Below, piece by piece: positions 8,988-17,610 of a DNA stretch of 64,000 bases. The stretch comes from Lachnospiraceae bacterium (GTDB lineage: Bacteria; Bacillota; Clostridia; Lachnospirales; Lachnospiraceae): contig JAGBOC010000012.1 in assembly GCA_017634065.1 (NCBI GenBank), forward strand, positions 62,001 to 126,000. The letters are read 5' to 3'. Within the stretch, counting starts at the first letter, position 1. Every line of letters begins with the position of its first letter. Made by a program: the position numbers and the translations under genes. A model generated the notes under the pieces. The model was not told where the DNA came from. It searched no databases and saw only the letters and a list, made by a program, of their open reading frames with translations.

Positions 8988-10165
8988 TTGTAAAAAACAA
9001 AAAAATTGCTTTGATATCTGCAATTAATAATAACTATGGAACTATGTTGCAAGCATATGCAGTTCAAACTATACTTGAAAAAGAAGGACTGAAAGTAGAT
9101 ATTTTTAATTATGTTAGTAATCCTATTAAACAATTATATAGAATACTTAATTTAACTTTTTTAAAAACAAAATTGAAATCAGTCTGTATTAAAATTATAA
9201 CTTTGTTGTTTTATCCTAGTATTTATAAGAATATTAAAGTGCGAGAAAATGCTTTTAAAAGATTTAAGAATAACCATTTAAATTTGACTGATAAAATTAA
9301 CTCAAAGAATGAACTGTCTAAAATTATTGTAGATTATGATGCTGCTGTACTTGGAAGTGATCAGGTTTGGAATCCTCAAAATTTGGAGATGGATTATTAT
9401 ACTTTGAATTTTGTTCCAGATGATATTCCAAAAATTACCTATGCTCCAAGTTTTGGTGTCGAATGTATTCCTAAATATCAAATAAGCAGGACAAAAAAGT
9501 ATTTATCTAGAATAGAACATATTTCTACAAGAGAGTTGCAAGGTTCTGAAATAATAAAAGATTTAATTGGAAGAGATGTTGTGACTGTATGCGACCCTAC
9601 GGCATTATTAGGTATTAGTGATTGGAATAAATTAAAGTCTTCAAAAAAGTACATTAATAGTGAATATATTTTTTGCTATTTTTTAGGAAGAAATATAATA
9701 CATCGCAATTTTGCAAATTATTTAGGAAAATTGTTAAATTGTAAAATAGTCTCAATTCAGCATATGGATGAGTTTGTCAATACGGATTTGCAATTTTCAG
9801 ATTTAGCTGTATTTGATGTAGAACCTGGAGATTTTTTAAGTTTGATTGATAATTCAAGAGTAGTTGTCACAGATTCATTTCATGGTACAATGTTTTCTAT
9901 TTATTATAATAAACCGTTTTATGTTCTCAATTATAGTAATAATAAAGATAAAAACTCTGTTAACTCACGTATTGATTCAATCAGTGAAATTCTTAAATTA
10001 GATAATAGACGAATTGTTGGTAATGAACGGATTAAAGTTTCAGATATTGATGATATAGATTGGGAACTTATTAATAAAAAACTTGCTAGTTTTGTTGATG
10101 ATTCAATGAACTATTTAAAAAATGCTTTAATAGCGGAACATTTGATATATTATGATAGAGATTAA
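8984..10165 (+). CDS. Polysaccharide pyruvyl transferase family protein
   Basis: 393 residues. It starts IALISAINNNYGTMLQAYAVQTIL and includes AAVLGSDQVWNPQN near residue 120 and VVVTDSFHGTMFSIYYNKPF near 295; the D-S-F-H-G and GSDQVW motifs are standard for PF04230 proteins of the CsaB/WcaK kind. These enzymes are thought to put ketal-linked pyruvate on sugars using phosphoenolpyruvate, though many members are uncharacterised. It overlaps the preceding gene by four bases and the following ferredoxin-domain gene by 14, a pairing common in glycan loci. Confidence 0.88.
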   Translation: MIVKNKKIALISAINNNYGTMLQAYAVQTILEKEGLKVDIFNYVSNPIKQLYRILNLTFLKTKLKSVCIKIITLLFYPSIYKNIKVRENAFKRFKNNHLNLTDKINSKNELSKIIVDYDAAVLGSDQVWNPQNLEMDYYTLNFVPDDIPKITYAPSFGVECIPKYQISRTKKYLSRIEHISTRELQGSEIIKDLIGRDVVTVCDPTALLGISDWNKLKSSKKYINSEYIFCYFLGRNIIHRNFANYLGKLLNCKIVSIQHMDEFVNTDLQFSDLAVFDVEPGDFLSLIDNSRVVVTDSFHGTMFSIYYNKPFYVLNYSNNKDKNSVNSRIDSISEILKLDNRRIVGNERIKVSDIDDIDWELINKKLASFVDDSMNYLKNALIAEHLIYYDRD

Positions 10166-11333
10166 AGATAAGTTAAACTGTTGTGGTTGTGAGGCTTGTG
10201 CTAACATTTGCCCAAAACATTGCATTACTATGAAAGAAGATGAATGGGGCTTTTTATATCCAAAAATAGATGCTGAAAAGTGCATTGACTGTAATTTATG
10301 TAACAATGTATGCCCATTTGTTAATAAATATGATGCCAGTGTTATAAGTGCAAATGCCACACAGAGTAAAGACGAAGAGATTTTGAAAAATTCGTCATCT
10401 GGTGGTATGTTTACAACATTATCAAAGTATGTTGTAAAAAATGGTGGCATATCTATAGGTGCACAATATAGAAACAAAGAAATTGTTCATACAATTATTG
10501 AGTCTATTGATGACATTGGTAATCATTCTGGAAGTAAGTATGTTCAGTCTCATATTAATGATATATATATAAAGGTGCAACAGTTTCTTAAAAATGGCAA
10601 AGTAGTTTTGTTTTCTGGAACGCCTTGTCAAGTGAATGCATTAAATTGTTTTCTAAAGAAAAAATATGTTAATTTGTATACAGTAGACTTTGCTTGTGCT
10701 GGAGTATCTTCACCAAAGGTTTTTTCTTCATATATAGAGTACATGGAAAAAAAATATGGTAAGATACAAAAAATTAATTTTAGATACAAAACATATGGTT
10801 ATCATAGTTCCACAATGTACTTAAAGTTTGCTAATGCAAAAGAGTATTATCGAAGTAGATTGACAGATTATATGACTAATATTTGGACCAGTTATATAGC
10901 TATGCGTCCTTCATGCTCATCTTGCAAAACAAAAGGATCAAATAGAAGCTCGGATTTAACTTTGTTTGAATGTTGGCATTTTAATGATTTGACAGGAGTA
11001 AAAGATGATAATCGTGGTTGGACAAATGTATTGGTAAACACTAAAAAAGGAATGCAACTTTTTAATGATAGCAGCAAGTATTTAAAGATCCATCAGATTA
11101 ACTATGAAAAAGCTTTAGCTTTAGATGGAAATACATACTATAAAAGTGCAACTCAAGTAAATAATAAAAATAGGTTTTTTAGTTCATTTAATAGAAATGG
11201 ATTGGTAAGTGCAGTAAAAAAGTATAGCGATATCAATTTTTTTTCATATGTTAAAGAATTGTTAAAACCAATCTTATATAAAACACGATTACTTACCAAG
11301 TTTAAAAGAATATTTAGTAGTTCTAGGTGTTGA
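10152..11333 (+). CDS. Coenzyme F420 hydrogenase/dehydrogenase beta-subunit-like iron-sulfur protein
   Basis: 393 residues. Two 4Fe-4S binding segments sit at the N-terminus (CCGCEACANICPKHC and CIDCNLCNNVCPF), followed by the FrhB N- and C-terminal domains, including SSGGMFTTLSKYVV, FSGTPCQVNAL and RPSCSSCKTKGSNRSSDLTLFE. Such proteins often sit beside pyruvyl transferases in exopolysaccharide clusters; their redox reaction there is not established. The organism has no visible F420 genes, so the family name should not be taken as function. Start is ATG inside the previous gene. Confidence 0.85.
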   Translation: MIEIKDKLNCCGCEACANICPKHCITMKEDEWGFLYPKIDAEKCIDCNLCNNVCPFVNKYDASVISANATQSKDEEILKNSSSGGMFTTLSKYVVKNGGISIGAQYRNKEIVHTIIESIDDIGNHSGSKYVQSHINDIYIKVQQFLKNGKVVLFSGTPCQVNALNCFLKKKYVNLYTVDFACAGVSSPKVFSSYIEYMEKKYGKIQKINFRYKTYGYHSSTMYLKFANAKEYYRSRLTDYMTNIWTSYIAMRPSCSSCKTKGSNRSSDLTLFECWHFNDLTGVKDDNRGWTNVLVNTKKGMQLFNDSSKYLKIHQINYEKALALDGNTYYKSATQVNNKNRFFSSFNRNGLVSAVKKYSDINFFSYVKELLKPILYKTRLLTKFKRIFSSSRC

Positions 11334-11334
11334 G

Positions 11335-12471
11335 ATGAAAATATTATTTGTAGGACTTACAACACATTATACAGAAAACCTTAATTATCAAGGAAATCTT
11401 TTCAATAAAGTTCTATCACAAAAAGGATATGAAATCCTATTTTTAGCTGATACACAGTGTTTTGTTGATGGAGTGTTAAGATTTACTCTACCTGGTGAAT
11501 ACTTTGATGAAAATGGTGTAAAGATTATTAGAGTGCCATACTTAATTTCTAATTCAATCGGTAGTAAGTTAAAATTATTCATGAGTATATATCATTATAT
11601 TAATGATTTTAAACCTGATATTATTTATTGTCATTCGCCTCAATATTTTTCTGTTTTTGACATAATTAAATATAAGAATAAACATCCAAATGTTAGATTA
11701 TATGCTGATACACACACCTCATTTGTTAATTATAAAAAAGGTTTTTTCTCATATTGGTTATTGTATAAAGCATATTATAAGACTCTCTATAAAGCACTTG
11801 AACCTTATTTGGAAAAATATTTTTACATTGGACTTGGAGAAAAAGAGTTCAGTGAAAAAGTATATAATGCTGATCCATTAAAAATGGAATTTTTGCCTCT
11901 TAGTGGAGAAGAAATCACAAACGCAAAATATGGAGAATATAAAAAAGAAATTAGAGAAAAACATAATATAAGTGATGATGATATTGTCTTGTTTCATTCA
12001 GGAAAACTTTCAAAAGACAAGAATACTGATTGGATAATTAATTCAGTAAAAAAAATTAATAAAAAGAATGTCAAATTGATTATTTCAGGATCAATTCCAG
12101 AAGATAATACATATTTAAAAAGTATTATAGCAAATAATACTAATATAATTTACACAGGATGGATTAGCGGAAATGATTTGATTAAGTACCTTTGTGCGAG
12201 TGATTTGTATTGTCAGCCAGGAGCACCTTCGGTAACTTTACAAACGGCTATTTGTTCTAAAACGCCTATTTTGTGTTATAAGCATCAGTTTTATAGTTAT
12301 TTATATGATTTTAAGAATATTATATGGATTGAAAATCAAGATGACATTGTGACTTATGTTAGAAAGATAGTAGATGATAAAACAGTTTTAAAAAGTTTAA
12401 AACAATATGCTAATGAAAATTCATATAAATTAGATACTAGATATCTTTTAAATAGAGTTTTAGGAGTGTAA
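11335..12471 (+). CDS. Glycosyltransferase, GT4-like (GT-B fold)
   Basis: 378 residues. The N-terminal half has MKILFVGLTTHYTENLNYQGN and PDIIYCHSPQYFSVFD; the C-terminal half has LFHSGKLSKDKNTDWIINSV (about 220-240), IYTGWISGNDLIKYLCASDLYCQPG (about 277-300) and the donor-binding end. This order is that of retaining GT-B enzymes of family 4. It begins one base after the previous stop. The sugar is unknown. Confidence 0.85.
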   Translation: MKILFVGLTTHYTENLNYQGNLFNKVLSQKGYEILFLADTQCFVDGVLRFTLPGEYFDENGVKIIRVPYLISNSIGSKLKLFMSIYHYINDFKPDIIYCHSPQYFSVFDIIKYKNKHPNVRLYADTHTSFVNYKKGFFSYWLLYKAYYKTLYKALEPYLEKYFYIGLGEKEFSEKVYNADPLKMEFLPLSGEEITNAKYGEYKKEIREKHNISDDDIVLFHSGKLSKDKNTDWIINSVKKINKKNVKLIISGSIPEDNTYLKSIIANNTNIIYTGWISGNDLIKYLCASDLYCQPGAPSVTLQTAICSKTPILCYKHQFYSYLYDFKNIIWIENQDDIVTYVRKIVDDKTVLKSLKQYANENSYKLDTRYLLNRVLGV

Positions 12472-12472
12472 T

Positions 12473-13558
12473 ATGAAATATGCACTTATAGGTTGCGGCC
12501 GTATAGCAGTTAATCACATAAAAGCAGCATTAAATAATAAATTAGATATTATATCTGTCTGTGATATTGATTTAAGTCATATTGATGTTTTGTTTGAAAA
12601 AACGAAATTTAAAGATGTGTATGAATCAAAGAATGTCAATATATATATTGATTACAAAGAAATGATTGAAAAATGTCCTGAAATTGAACTGGTGGCTATA
12701 GCGACAGATAGTGGCATTCATGCAGAAATAGCAAAATACTGTATAAAAAAAGGTAAAAATGTTATAATTGAAAAACCAATGGCAATGTCTATGAGTGATT
12801 GCGAAGAGATCATAGAATTGGCTAAAGAATACAATGTAAAAGTATCTGTATGTCACCAAAATAGATTTAATTTAGCAATTCAAGAGATGAGAAAGGCGCT
12901 TGAGACAGGTAGATTTGGTAAAATTTCTCACGGCTCAATAAATGTTCGGTGGAATAGAGGGAAAGATTATTATGACCAGGCTAGTTGGAGAGGCAAGTGG
13001 GAATCTGATGGTGGTTGCTTATTCAATCAGTGCATTCATGGAATAGATTTGTTAAGGTGGATGATGAATGATGAAGTCGATGAAGTGTATGGAGTGACAA
13101 AACAGCAATTTCATCATTATATTGAATGTGAAGATATTGGCATGGCGGTTATAAAATTTAAGAATGGTGCTATTGGGACTATTGAAGGAACAGTCAATGT
13201 ATTTAAAGAGAATCTTGAAGAAACTCTCTATTTATTTGGCGAAAAAGGTACTTGTAAAATTGGTGGGAAATCAACGAATAATATAGATTTCTGGAACTTT
13301 TCTGATTGTGCTATTGATGATGATAAAAATAAAAATCTTCAAGAGGAAACATCAAATGTATATGGGAATGGACATACAGCACTTTATGCTGATGTTATAG
13401 ATGCTATAAAAAATGATAGAAAACCTTATGTAGATGCAGTCGCAGGTAGAAATGCAGTAGAGATGATACTTGCAATATACAAGTCTTCATATACTGGACA
13501 ACCTGTTAAATTACCACTTAAAAATGTAGCATCAATAGATTTTATAGGAATGTTTTAA
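12473..13558 (+). CDS. Gfo/Idh/MocA family nucleotide-sugar oxidoreductase (WlbA/WbpB-like)
   Basis: 361 residues. Rossmann start YALIGCGRIAVNHIKAAL, catalytic-region EKPMAMSMSDCEEII near residue 97, and SDGGCLFNQCIHGIDLLRWM near 180 with the conserved histidine mark the family. With the acyltransferase, dehydrogenase and aminotransferase that follow, it fits the wlb/wbp route, in which the 3-OH of a UDP-N-acetylglucosaminuronate is oxidised before transamination and acetylation. The following dehydrogenase looks like UDP-glucose rather than UDP-GlcNAc dehydrogenase, so the exact substrate is open. The start has a GGAG sequence. Confidence 0.85.
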   Translation: MKYALIGCGRIAVNHIKAALNNKLDIISVCDIDLSHIDVLFEKTKFKDVYESKNVNIYIDYKEMIEKCPEIELVAIATDSGIHAEIAKYCIKKGKNVIIEKPMAMSMSDCEEIIELAKEYNVKVSVCHQNRFNLAIQEMRKALETGRFGKISHGSINVRWNRGKDYYDQASWRGKWESDGGCLFNQCIHGIDLLRWMMNDEVDEVYGVTKQQFHHYIECEDIGMAVIKFKNGAIGTIEGTVNVFKENLEETLYLFGEKGTCKIGGKSTNNIDFWNFSDCAIDDDKNKNLQEETSNVYGNGHTALYADVIDAIKNDRKPYVDAVAGRNAVEMILAIYKSSYTGQPVKLPLKNVASIDFIGMF

Positions 13559-13571
13559 AATATTTAATAAT

Positions 13572-14072
13572 ATGAAATATTTTGTCCATGAAAGTTCATA
13601 TATTGATGAGAATGTTCAGATTGGAGAAGGAACTAAAATCTGGCATTTTTGTCATATTCAAAAAGGTGCAAGAATAGGGAAGAATTGTAATATTGGTCAA
13701 AATGTTAATATTGGTGAAAATGTAATTATTGGTGATAATTGCAAAATCCAGAATAATGTTTCTGTTTACGAAGGAGTAACATTAGAAGATAATGTATTTT
13801 TAGGACCATCGTGTGTATTTACTAATGTTAATGTGCCAAGATCAATTTATCCAAAAAAGCATGAAGAGTATATGAAAACACTTATCAAAAAAGGAGCAAG
13901 TGTAGGAGCAAATGCTACTATTGTTTGTGGACATGTAATTGGAGAGAATGCTATGATTGGTGCCGGATCAGTTGTCACAAAAGATATTCCAAAGAATACG
14001 ATTGTGTATGGTAATCCTGCTGTTATTAAGGGTAAAATCGATGAACATGGCAACATTATTAAAGATTGTTAA
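13572..14072 (+). CDS. Left-handed beta-helix N-acetyltransferase (WlbB/WbpD-like)
   Basis: 166 residues built almost entirely of hexapeptide repeats, for example IGKNCNIGQNVNIGENVIIGDN (residues 35-56, read in overlapping parts), ending in GAGSVVTKDIPKNTIVYGNPA. It matches the WbpD/WlbB and FdtC type of acetyl-CoA dependent nucleotide-amino-sugar acetyltransferases. It lies between the oxidoreductase and the Ugd gene, and a DegT aminotransferase follows; that suggests acetylation of the 3-amino group. It could also serve the 3-amino-6-deoxyhexose made upstream. No strong Shine-Dalgarno was seen. Confidence 0.88.
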   Translation: MKYFVHESSYIDENVQIGEGTKIWHFCHIQKGARIGKNCNIGQNVNIGENVIIGDNCKIQNNVSVYEGVTLEDNVFLGPSCVFTNVNVPRSIYPKKHEEYMKTLIKKGASVGANATIVCGHVIGENAMIGAGSVVTKDIPKNTIVYGNPAVIKGKIDEHGNIIKDC

Positions 14073-14090
14073 TAGGTGTAAGAATTATTT

Positions 14091-15305
14091 ATGAATAATA
14101 AATATAAAATAGTAGTAGTTGGAATTGGATATGTTGGACTTTCAAATGCTGTTTTGCTTGCACAGAATAATTCTGTAATTATAAGTGATATTGTTAAAGA
14201 AAAGGTAGATTTAGTCAATAATAGATTTTCGCCTTTTAAGGATGACTACATTAGTAAATATTTGATAGAAAAAGATTTAGATTTAAGAGCGACATTAGTA
14301 TCAGAGAGTATTTTTAAAGATTGTGATTTCATAATTATTGCTACACCAACAAATTATGATGAAAAAACAAAATGTTTTAATACAGAGTCTATAGAATCTA
14401 CTTTAACTATGATAGAAAATGTTGGTAGCAGTGCAACTATTATTATAAAATCAACAATACCATTTGGCTATACAGATAATATTAGACTAATATATAAGAA
14501 TAATACTATTTTGAATAGTCCTGAATTCTTACGTGAAGGGAAAGCATTGTATGATAATTTGCATCCATCACGAATTGTAATTGGTCATAATCAAAGCATT
14601 ATTACAGATTATGAACGAGCGAGTGAATTTGCTAACTTATTACAAGAAGGTGCAATAGATAGAGCTAAAGAAGTTTTAATTGTAGGTCATAGAGAAGCTG
14701 AATGTATTAAGTTATTTTCAAATACATATCTTGCTATGAGAGTTAGTTTTTTTAATGAGTTAGATAGTTTTGCATATCAAAATAATTTAAATAGTACACA
14801 GATAATTGAAGGAATTTCTTCTGATCCAAGAATTGGGAAAAATTATAACAACCCAAGTTTTGGTTATGGTGGTTATTGTTTACCAAAAGATGCAAAACAA
14901 TTAAGTAGTAGTATGCAAGATACTCCAAATTCACTGATAAAATCTATCCCTGAAGCAAATGCAATTCGAAAAAAGTTTATATGTGATGAAGTTATAAAAT
15001 TATTAGATAATTTTAAGAATGAAGAAGTTACTGTGGGCATCTATAGACTAGTAATGAAGGCTGGATCTGATAATTTCAGAGAAAGTAGTATTATTGATGT
15101 TGTTAAAATGTTAAAAGAGAATAATATAAAAATGTTAATTTATGAACCCCTTTTGAAAGATGCTTCTTTTAATGATATAAAAGTTACCAAAGATTTAAAT
15201 ATGTTTAAAAAAATATGCAACCTAATAGTGTCAAATAGATTCAATAAAGATTTAATTGATGTTAGAAGTAAAGTTTTTACTAGAGATATATATGAGGAGA
15301 ATTAA
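14091..15305 (+). CDS. ugd: UDP-glucose 6-dehydrogenase
   Basis: 404 residues. It closely follows the short enterobacterial Ugd pattern: GIGYVGLSNAVLLAQNN, IIATPTNYDEKT, IKSTIPFGYTDNI, SPEFLREGKALYDNLHPSRI, FNELDSFAYQNNLN, DPRIGKNYNNPSFGYGGYCLPKD with the catalytic cysteine near residue 264. The enzyme oxidises UDP-glucose to UDP-glucuronate with NAD. Among the wlb-like genes one would expect a UDP-GlcNAc dehydrogenase, so either this acts on UDP-GlcNAc or glucuronate is used separately. It overlaps the next start by one base. Confidence 0.92.
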   Translation: MNNKYKIVVVGIGYVGLSNAVLLAQNNSVIISDIVKEKVDLVNNRFSPFKDDYISKYLIEKDLDLRATLVSESIFKDCDFIIIATPTNYDEKTKCFNTESIESTLTMIENVGSSATIIIKSTIPFGYTDNIRLIYKNNTILNSPEFLREGKALYDNLHPSRIVIGHNQSIITDYERASEFANLLQEGAIDRAKEVLIVGHREAECIKLFSNTYLAMRVSFFNELDSFAYQNNLNSTQIIEGISSDPRIGKNYNNPSFGYGGYCLPKDAKQLSSSMQDTPNSLIKSIPEANAIRKKFICDEVIKLLDNFKNEEVTVGIYRLVMKAGSDNFRESSIIDVVKMLKENNIKMLIYEPLLKDASFNDIKVTKDLNMFKKICNLIVSNRFNKDLIDVRSKVFTRDIYEEN

Positions 15306-16477
15306 TGAATATTGAGTTAATGGATGTTAAAAGTCAGCACTTTGCACATAAAGAAGAATTTGACAATGCAGTTTTAGAAGTATTAAGCAGTGGTAATTAT
15401 ATTGGTGGTAAATTTGTTAAGGATTTTGAAGATAAGTTTGCTACATATTATGATTGTAAATATGCCATTTCTTGTGGTAATGGCACAGACGCATTAGTTT
15501 TATCCTTAAAAGCTCTTAATATAGGAAATGGCGATGAAATAATTACAACGCCATTTACATTTTTTGCTACTGCAGAAGCAATAGCGAGTGTAGGTGCAAA
15601 ACCTGTATTTGTAGATGTAAATATTGATGATTTTTGTATTGATTGTAATTTGATTGAAAAAAAAATTAATAAAAAAACAAAAGCAATACTTCCAGTGCAT
15701 ATTTATGGACAATCTTGTGATATGGATAGGCTTAAAGAAATCTGTGACAAGTATAGCTTAAAACTAATTACCGATTGTGCACAAAGCACAGGCACACGCT
15801 ATAAGGGTAGCAGAAAGAACACATTGGGTGAGATTGCTTGTTTTTCATTTTTTCCAACTAAAATACTTGGTTGCGATGGAGATGGTGGAATGGTATTAAC
15901 TGATGATGAAAATATTGCATCAGCAGTAAGGGCATATAAAATTCATGGGTCGAATATAGATGGGTTTAAAACTTTAAAGAACTATTATAGCAATATTAAT
16001 AAGACAATGCCATCAAATATTGAATTACATGAAGATAAATATCATAATTACTTAATAGGTTATAATTCAAGGTTAGATGCTATACAAGCAAATCTTTTGA
16101 GCAAAAAACTTGATTATATTGATGAATATATTGATAAAAGAAGAAAAAATGCTGATTATTATAATGTTGCATTAGGAAACTCAAAGTTTACTATTCCAAA
16201 AGTACCAAATTATTCTTTCCATACTTATTATATTTATGCGTTGCAAGCAAATAATCGAAATGAATGCATGATGAAACTAAAAAGTAAAGGAGTGGCATCA
16301 GGGGTATATTATCCAGTACCTTTACATCTACAACCTGCTTTTAATTATTTGGGTTATAAAATAGGAGATATGCCTAATTCTGAGTTTTTGTCATTACATA
16401 CTTTTGCAATACCAGTATACCCAGAATTAAATAATCAAGAATTAGAATACATCGTTAATGTTATAAATTGTATTTAA
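15305..16477 (+). CDS. DegT/DnrJ/EryC1/StrS sugar aminotransferase (WlbC/WbpE-like)
   Basis: 390 residues. The PLP lysine segment is FSFFPTKILGCDGDGG (lysine near 187), with TDCAQSTGTRYKG near 155 and YNSRLDAIQANLL near 255. ATG follows a good GAGGAG Shine-Dalgarno. It is paralogous to the aminotransferase at 6459 but divergent. Located after the oxidoreductase, acetyltransferase and dehydrogenase, it most likely aminates the 3-keto nucleotide uronate. Which keto sugar it takes is inference from order only. Confidence 0.88.
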   Translation: MNIELMDVKSQHFAHKEEFDNAVLEVLSSGNYIGGKFVKDFEDKFATYYDCKYAISCGNGTDALVLSLKALNIGNGDEIITTPFTFFATAEAIASVGAKPVFVDVNIDDFCIDCNLIEKKINKKTKAILPVHIYGQSCDMDRLKEICDKYSLKLITDCAQSTGTRYKGSRKNTLGEIACFSFFPTKILGCDGDGGMVLTDDENIASAVRAYKIHGSNIDGFKTLKNYYSNINKTMPSNIELHEDKYHNYLIGYNSRLDAIQANLLSKKLDYIDEYIDKRRKNADYYNVALGNSKFTIPKVPNYSFHTYYIYALQANNRNECMMKLKSKGVASGVYYPVPLHLQPAFNYLGYKIGDMPNSEFLSLHTFAIPVYPELNNQELEYIVNVINCI

Positions 16478-16495
16478 ATTATGGAGAAACTACAA

Positions 16496-17608
16496 ATGGT
16501 TAGAATCATTGCTTTTTATTTACCACAATTTCATGAAGTGCCAGATAATAATAAATGGTGGGGAAAAGGATTTACTGAATGGACAAATGTAAGATCAGCC
16601 AAACCAATTTTTACTAATCAGTATCAGCCAAATATTCCATATAAAAAAAATTACTATAATTTACTGCAAAAAGAAACTGTTCAATGGCAAACAGAATTAA
16701 TGAATAAGTATAATGTATATGCATTTTGTTATTTTCATTATTGGTTTGAAGGTAAAAAAATATTAGAGAAGCCTGCTGAAAATTTATTAAAATGGAAAGA
16801 TATTAATCAAAAATTTTGTTTTGCTTGGGCTAACACAACATGGGCAAGAACATGGACTGCTATTAATTATAAAGCAACGAGTTGGTATGCAAATGATGGA
16901 AAAAATGATAGTAATGATAATGGTATTTTATTAAAGCAAGATTATGGTGACATAAATGATTGGCTTAAACATTATAAGTATTTAAGTAAGTTTTTTAAGG
17001 ATGAAAGATATATAAAAGTTCTTAATAAACCAATGATACTCATATATGATTTAAAAGATATAACTGATTCTAACGAAATGTTTTCACTATGGACTAATTT
17101 GGCAAAGCAAGATGGATTTGATGGTCTACATATTGTATCAATTAATCAAAATAGAAATAAGAATCAGTATGTTGATGCCATAGCACTATATGATAAATAC
17201 AATAAATATGATAGACATATAATGAGATCAATTTATAATAGAATAGCAAAAAAATTAGGGTTTAAAGTCTTACCAAATATATTAGATTATAAAACTGTCT
17301 GGAAAAATATTGCATTAAGAAAAAAATATAATTATGATGCTCCTGTGTATTTAGATGCTTTTGTTAAGTATGATGATACACCTAGAAAAGGGTATTATGC
17401 AACATATATTAAAAATGAGTCACCAGAGATTTTTGAAAAATATTTAATGATTCAAATGGAAAAAGCTAATAAAATGAATTGTCAATATATTTTTCTTGAT
17501 GCTTGGAATGAATGGGGTGAAGGAAATTATTTAGAGCCAGATGAAAGATTTGGTTATAAGTATTTAGAAGCATTAAAAAATTCAGTTGATAATTTTAAGT
17601 GTGAATAA
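16496..17608 (+). CDS. WbsX-type protein with GH99-like domain
   Basis: About 370 residues. The N-terminus RIIAFYLPQFHEVPDNNKWWG, then GFTEWTNVRSAKPIF, YCFHYWFEGKKILEKP-like text, FAWANTTWARTW, and the C-terminal YIFLDAWNEWGEGNYLEP are characteristic of the glycosyltransferase WbsX family. It is found in many O-antigen and exopolysaccharide clusters; whether it transfers or hydrolyses sugar is not settled. The ATG at 16496 is preferred to 16481 because GGAG at 16484 is 8 bases upstream of it and nothing precedes the earlier one. Confidence 0.88.
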   Translation: MVRIIAFYLPQFHEVPDNNKWWGKGFTEWTNVRSAKPIFTNQYQPNIPYKKNYYNLLQKETVQWQTELMNKYNVYAFCYFHYWFEGKKILEKPAENLLKWKDINQKFCFAWANTTWARTWTAINYKATSWYANDGKNDSNDNGILLKQDYGDINDWLKHYKYLSKFFKDERYIKVLNKPMILIYDLKDITDSNEMFSLWTNLAKQDGFDGLHIVSINQNRNKNQYVDAIALYDKYNKYDRHIMRSIYNRIAKKLGFKVLPNILDYKTVWKNIALRKKYNYDAPVYLDAFVKYDDTPRKGYYATYIKNESPEIFEKYLMIQMEKANKMNCQYIFLDAWNEWGEGNYLEPDERFGYKYLEALKNSVDNFKCE

Positions 17609-17610
17609 GT

